NCBI GenBank assembly: GCA_945861235.1 | Contig: CAMATV010000115.1 | Location: 1-8,606 of the forward strand | Length of the DNA: 8,606 bases | Direction: 5' to 3' | From: Opitutus sp. GAS368 | GTDB lineage: Bacteria; Verrucomicrobiota; Verrucomicrobiia; Opitutales; Opitutaceae | Part shown: in pieces, positions 5,775 to 8,606 of the stretch | Layout of the letters: the number at the start of each line of letters is the position of its first letter | Numbering within the stretch: the first letter of the stretch is position 1 | Notes under the pieces: generated by a model | What the model was told of the DNA's origin: nothing | What the model saw: the letters and a program-made list of their open reading frames with translations, nothing else | Database searches by the model: none | Program-made: the position numbers and the translations under genes

Positions 5775-7829
5775 GTGATCTCTGGCTTTCGCCAACTAAG
5801 GATCGGCGTGATCGGCGTGATTGCCCTCGCTGGTCTGCTCGCGGAATGCCCGGGGCAGGAGCAGCCGTTGCGCACGGCGGCCGAGGTGCTGCGACTCTCG
5901 TCGACGGAAGCCCGCCAATCTCGCGATGTGCGGCTGCGCGGGGTGGTGACCTTCACCTGGCATACGGGAACCACGGAGTTCACGCTGGAGGATGCCACAG
6001 GTGCGGTCTGGTGCCCGGCGATTGCGCTGCCGTTCAATTGCCGCGTCGGGTCCGAAGTGGAGATCGAAGGGCGCACCGAGGCGGGATTTCTGGGACCTTT
6101 CGTCAAGGCCGACACGGTGCGCGCTCTCGGAGTGCGCGCTCTAGCGCCACCACCGCGCTCCACCTTCGAGGAATTGTTGAGTGCTCAGTTGCACGGTCGC
6201 CGAGTCGAAATCAGCGGGATAATTCGAGGCCAGCGCGTGAATCCTGAATTTGGCCTCGACTGGCTGGCACTGGATGTGGCGACCGGCGGCGGACGTATCA
6301 CGGTCAACGTCACTCACGAGGCCACGGGGCATCCCGAACTTGTCGACGCCGCGGTCCGTATTCGCGGCGTTAACCTCCACGCCACCGATGCGCAGCAGCA
6401 GGCGTTTCTTCCCATGATCAACGCCCATACGCTGGCGGACGTCGAAGTGGTGACACCCGCCATGCCCCGGCCCTTCGATCAGCCGCCAACTCCTCTCGCC
6501 AGTGTCATGCGCAGCACCCGTGTCGCGGGTGCCGGGCACCGCGTGCGCGCCCGCGGAATCGTCACCTTTGTTGGCCAGGGGGATTCCTTTTCCTTCCAGG
6601 ACGAGTCGCGCGGCATCCAGGTTTTCTTGCGCGAGGTTCCGCGACCGGTCGCGGGCGAAGCGGTCGACGTGGTGGGGTTTCCCGAGCCCGGGGCGTTTTC
6701 CCCTGTGCTGCGTGATGCGGAATGGCGCCCCACCGGCGGCAAGGGCACGCCGGCACCACTTTCGGTTAGCATGACGGAAGCGATGAAGCATGACGGCCGC
6801 CTGCTCACGGTGGAGGGGCTACTGACCGAGATCGCCAACGGAGACCGCGAAATCGCGCTAACTCTGGAAACGGATGGCCAGCGTTGTCGCGTGCACATTC
6901 CGAAAGCCACCGCGCTTGATTGGACTGAAGGCTCGATGATGCGCGCGACCGGTGTTTGCAGTGTCGAGATTGGCGACTGGGAATCATTCGTAGCGCATCG
7001 CAAGCCCACGGGGTTTTCCCTGCTGGTGCAGGATGCGGCCACGATTATTCTGGTGCGACCGGCGTCTTGGTGGAATGCGGTGCGGGTGGCCTGGCTGCTG
7101 GCGAGTGCCGCTGGGATCGCGTGCGCGGCTCTGGGTCTGGTCTGGTGGCGAACCAAAGTGCGGCTCCGCGAAACCTCCCGCACCCGCGAAGCCGCCCACG
7201 CGCAATTCGTCGCCGTGCTGGCCGAGCGCACTCGCCTCGCCCGAGAGATTCACGACACGCTGGCGCAGGGTTTCGCCGGAATCTCCGCGCAGCTCGAGGT
7301 GCTCAACGACCGGCTCCACGATGCCCCGGATACACTCCGGCGCCACCTCAGCCTCGCGCGGGAGCTAGTGCGGAGCAGTCTCGACGAGGCCCGACGCTCC
7401 GTCTGGAATCTCCGCTCTCAGGCGCTTGAAGAATCGGCGCTGGGCGAAGCGCTGTCGCGCCTGGGCCAACAACTCACCGAGGGAGGCAAGGTTATCTTCG
7501 AGCTGAGGGTCGACGGCACCCCGCGCACGCTCCCCGCCGAGGTGGAAAACAATCTCCTGCGAATTGGTCAGGAGGCCATCACCAATGCCGCGCGGCATGC
7601 TGGCGCGACGCGGATCAATCTTGAACTGGCTTTTCTCGCCGACGACGTGCGTCTCGTGGTGCGCGATAACGGCAAGGGCTTCGACGCCACCCGCGTCTGC
7701 CCGTCGGCCCAGGGTGGCTTCGGCCTCTCCGGAATTCGTGAACGCGCCGACGCCATGCACGCCACTTTCGCCGTCATTCCGGAAACCGCGGGCGGCACTC
7801 GACTCGAATTAAGCATTCCTCATGTCTGA
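5775..7829 (+). CDS. Sensor histidine kinase (HisKA_3/NarL-type) with duplicated OB-fold-like periplasmic sensor
   Basis: Membrane kinase that autophosphorylates in response to an extracytoplasmic signal and passes phosphate to the next gene's product. Numbering is from the GTG at 5775 (684 aa). Residues 1-24 form a signal peptide or membrane anchor. About 35-430 form a large extracytoplasmic part with four OB-fold-like strand patterns centred at G56, G148, G261 and G348. A single transmembrane helix lies at 438-458. A short linker without HAMP or PAS leads to the HisKA_3 helix REIHDTLAQG with phospho-acceptor His493. The HATPase domain shows N-box N604, G1 motif DNGKGFD at 631-637 and G2 GGFGLSGI from 647. 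The start is uncertain: the frame stays open back to 5541 over the binding-protein gene, with a GTG at 5745 and an ATG at 5655 as alternatives. I chose 5775 because it leaves a normal signal peptide and a free intergenic region. The stop overlaps the regulator start by 8 bp. Confidence 0.92.
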   Translation: MISGFRQLRIGVIGVIALAGLLAECPGQEQPLRTAAEVLRLSSTEARQSRDVRLRGVVTFTWHTGTTEFTLEDATGAVWCPAIALPFNCRVGSEVEIEGRTEAGFLGPFVKADTVRALGVRALAPPPRSTFEELLSAQLHGRRVEISGIIRGQRVNPEFGLDWLALDVATGGGRITVNVTHEATGHPELVDAAVRIRGVNLHATDAQQQAFLPMINAHTLADVEVVTPAMPRPFDQPPTPLASVMRSTRVAGAGHRVRARGIVTFVGQGDSFSFQDESRGIQVFLREVPRPVAGEAVDVVGFPEPGAFSPVLRDAEWRPTGGKGTPAPLSVSMTEAMKHDGRLLTVEGLLTEIANGDREIALTLETDGQRCRVHIPKATALDWTEGSMMRATGVCSVEIGDWESFVAHRKPTGFSLLVQDAATIILVRPASWWNAVRVAWLLASAAGIACAALGLVWWRTKVRLRETSRTREAAHAQFVAVLAERTRLAREIHDTLAQGFAGISAQLEVLNDRLHDAPDTLRRHLSLARELVRSSLDEARRSVWNLRSQALEESALGEALSRLGQQLTEGGKVIFELRVDGTPRTLPAEVENNLLRIGQEAITNAARHAGATRINLELAFLADDVRLVVRDNGKGFDATRVCPSAQGGFGLSGIRERADAMHATFAVIPETAGGTRLELSIPHV

Positions 7830-8442
7830 AACCATTCGCATCCTGATCGTCGACGATCACCTCGCCCTGCGCATCGGCCTAGCGGCGATGGTGTCAGCCA
7901 AGCCACACCTGCAAGTCGTCGCCGAGGCCGCGGACAACGCCAGCGCGATTGCCGCCTGCGCCCAGCACCAACCCGACGTCGTGCTCATGGACCTGCGCAT
8001 TCCCGGCGGCGGCGTGGATGCCACGCTGGCCATCCGCCAGCGCTGGCCCGCCACGCGGGTCTTGATCGTCACAACTTTTGACGGCGACGAAGATATCCAT
8101 CGCGCGATCGCAGCCGGGGCCAGTGGCTATCTGCTGAAGGGGCTTTCGAGCGCCGAACTGGTTGCTGCGGTTGAAGCCGTGCATCGCGGAAAGACTGTGA
8201 TGCCGCCACATGTCGCGGCCCTCTTCCGTGAACGCGTGCTGCGAAAGGACCTGTCTCCCCGTGAACTCGCCGTGCTGCGCCTCATCGTCGACGGCCGCAG
8301 CGGCAAGGAGATCGCCCAGGAACTCCAAATCGGCGAGGAAAGCGTGAAGACGCATTCCAAATCGCTCTTTCAAAAACTCGGCGTAGCCGATCGCACTCAG
8401 GCCGCCATCGAGGCAATTCGGCACGGCATCGTTCACCTATGA
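7822..8442 (+). CDS. NarL/FixJ-family response regulator (REC plus LuxR-type HTH)
   Basis: DNA-binding partner of the upstream kinase. The receiver domain (about 4-120) has the acidic pair D11-D12, phospho-acceptor D57 in VVLMDLRIPG, the switch residues T84/T85 and K106 in YLLKG. A LuxR-type helix-turn-helix occupies about 144-206, opening with LSPRELAVLRLI and with GEESVKTHSKSLFQKLG as the recognition region. At 206 aa the protein has the usual length for this class. ATG at 7822 lies inside the last codons of the kinase (8-bp overlap), which implies co-translation and a cognate pair. Its likely targets are the palindromes at 5705-5720 and 4648-4663, which would make it autoregulatory and a controller of binding protein, receptor and sulfatase; this is inference from position and site symmetry. 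NarL-class proteins bind as dimers to inverted repeats, which fits. Confidence 0.95.
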   Translation: MSETIRILIVDDHLALRIGLAAMVSAKPHLQVVAEAADNASAIAACAQHQPDVVLMDLRIPGGGVDATLAIRQRWPATRVLIVTTFDGDEDIHRAIAAGASGYLLKGLSSAELVAAVEAVHRGKTVMPPHVAALFRERVLRKDLSPRELAVLRLIVDGRSGKEIAQELQIGEESVKTHSKSLFQKLGVADRTQAAIEAIRHGIVHL

Positions 8443-8453
8443 CGAGGCACTCC

Positions 8454-8606
8454 TCAAAGGTCGAACGACGTGCTGAGGATGAACCGGCGCGGGTCGATGA
8501 TGCGGTAGGCGTAGGTGGAGCCGTCGGGGTTGATCGCGACTTTTTGCAGGCGACCGTTCTCCAACACGTCGCGGACATTAAGCTGCACCTTGGCGCGCAC
8601 GCGATC
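8454..8606 (-). CDS. C-terminal fragment of a second TonB-dependent receptor (partial, cut by window edge)
   Basis: Reading the minus strand from the window edge gives 50 residues without a stop before the TGA at 8454-8456. They include KVQLNVRDVLENGRLQKV, then NPDGSTYAYRIIDPRRF and the end ILSTSFDL. This matches the last beta-strands of TonB-dependent receptors of the Verrucomicrobiota type: a strand with an N-x-x-D-V pattern, then a loop with an IIDPR-like motif, then a final strand. The ending F-D-L differs from the terminal Phe of the receptor at 1585-4536, so it is a different subtype. It converges on the response regulator with an 11-bp gap and no recognisable terminator between them. 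The N-terminal bulk lies outside the window, so substrate and domain make-up are unknown. Confidence 0.8.
   Translation of the reverse strand, partial: DRVRAKVQLNVRDVLENGRLQKVAINPDGSTYAYRIIDPRRFILSTSFDL

Noticed and set aside
7894..8436. 180-residue minus-strand open frame opposite the response regulator
   Set aside because: Antisense shadow of a well-supported REC-HTH gene.
8444..8455. Small GAGG-CACT-CCTC hairpin between the convergent genes
   Set aside because: The stem is only 4 bp and neither side has a T-run, so I do not call it a terminator.
8282..8578. 98-residue minus-strand frame at the right end
   Set aside because: The true minus-strand gene there is in another frame and reads as a receptor C-terminus ending at 8454; this frame gives Ser/Arg/Thr-rich noise.

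Overview
The window (about 8.6 kb, GC-rich) looks like chromosomal DNA of a Gram-negative bacterium of the Verrucomicrobiota, most likely an Opitutaceae-type organism. I infer this from the style of the proteins: a TonB-dependent receptor with an N-terminal carboxypeptidase-regulatory-like domain, a C-type sulfatase, a second receptor ending in RFILSTSFDL, and a large non-PAS sensor kinase paired with a NarL-type regulator. None of the start codons has a clear Shine-Dalgarno sequence. The taxonomy rests on pattern recognition and was not tested by a search.

Layout. Positions 1-106 are non-coding and hold a probable plus-strand terminator for a gene that ends outside or at the very edge of the window. 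Three minus-strand genes follow in transcription order from right to left: a ribose-class periplasmic binding lipoprotein (4712-5647), a TonB-dependent outer-membrane receptor (1585-4536) and a secreted sulfatase (107-1570). Receptor and sulfatase are 14 bp apart and almost certainly co-transcribed. Two plus-strand genes diverge from the binding protein: a HisKA_3 sensor histidine kinase (about 5775-7829) and a NarL/FixJ response regulator (7822-8442), which overlap by 8 bp. The last 153 bases hold the C-terminus of a second TonB-dependent receptor, running convergently on the minus strand.

How it may work together. The same 16-bp G/C-rich palindrome, TCCCCCAAnnGGGGGA, occurs twice: once in the divergent intergenic region between binding protein and kinase, and once between the binding protein and the receptor. 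It is a good candidate operator, plausibly for the neighbouring response regulator. My reading is a compact sensing and uptake module. A sulfated glycan or glycoside is imported by the receptor and desulfated by the sulfatase. A released sugar may be recognised by the binding lipoprotein, which has no ABC permease or ATPase beside it and may serve as a ligand-presenting partner of the kinase. The kinase's own extracytoplasmic sensor is a duplicated pair of OB-fold-like modules. The gene identities are well supported. The regulatory wiring, the binding-protein/kinase partnership and the substrate are inference.
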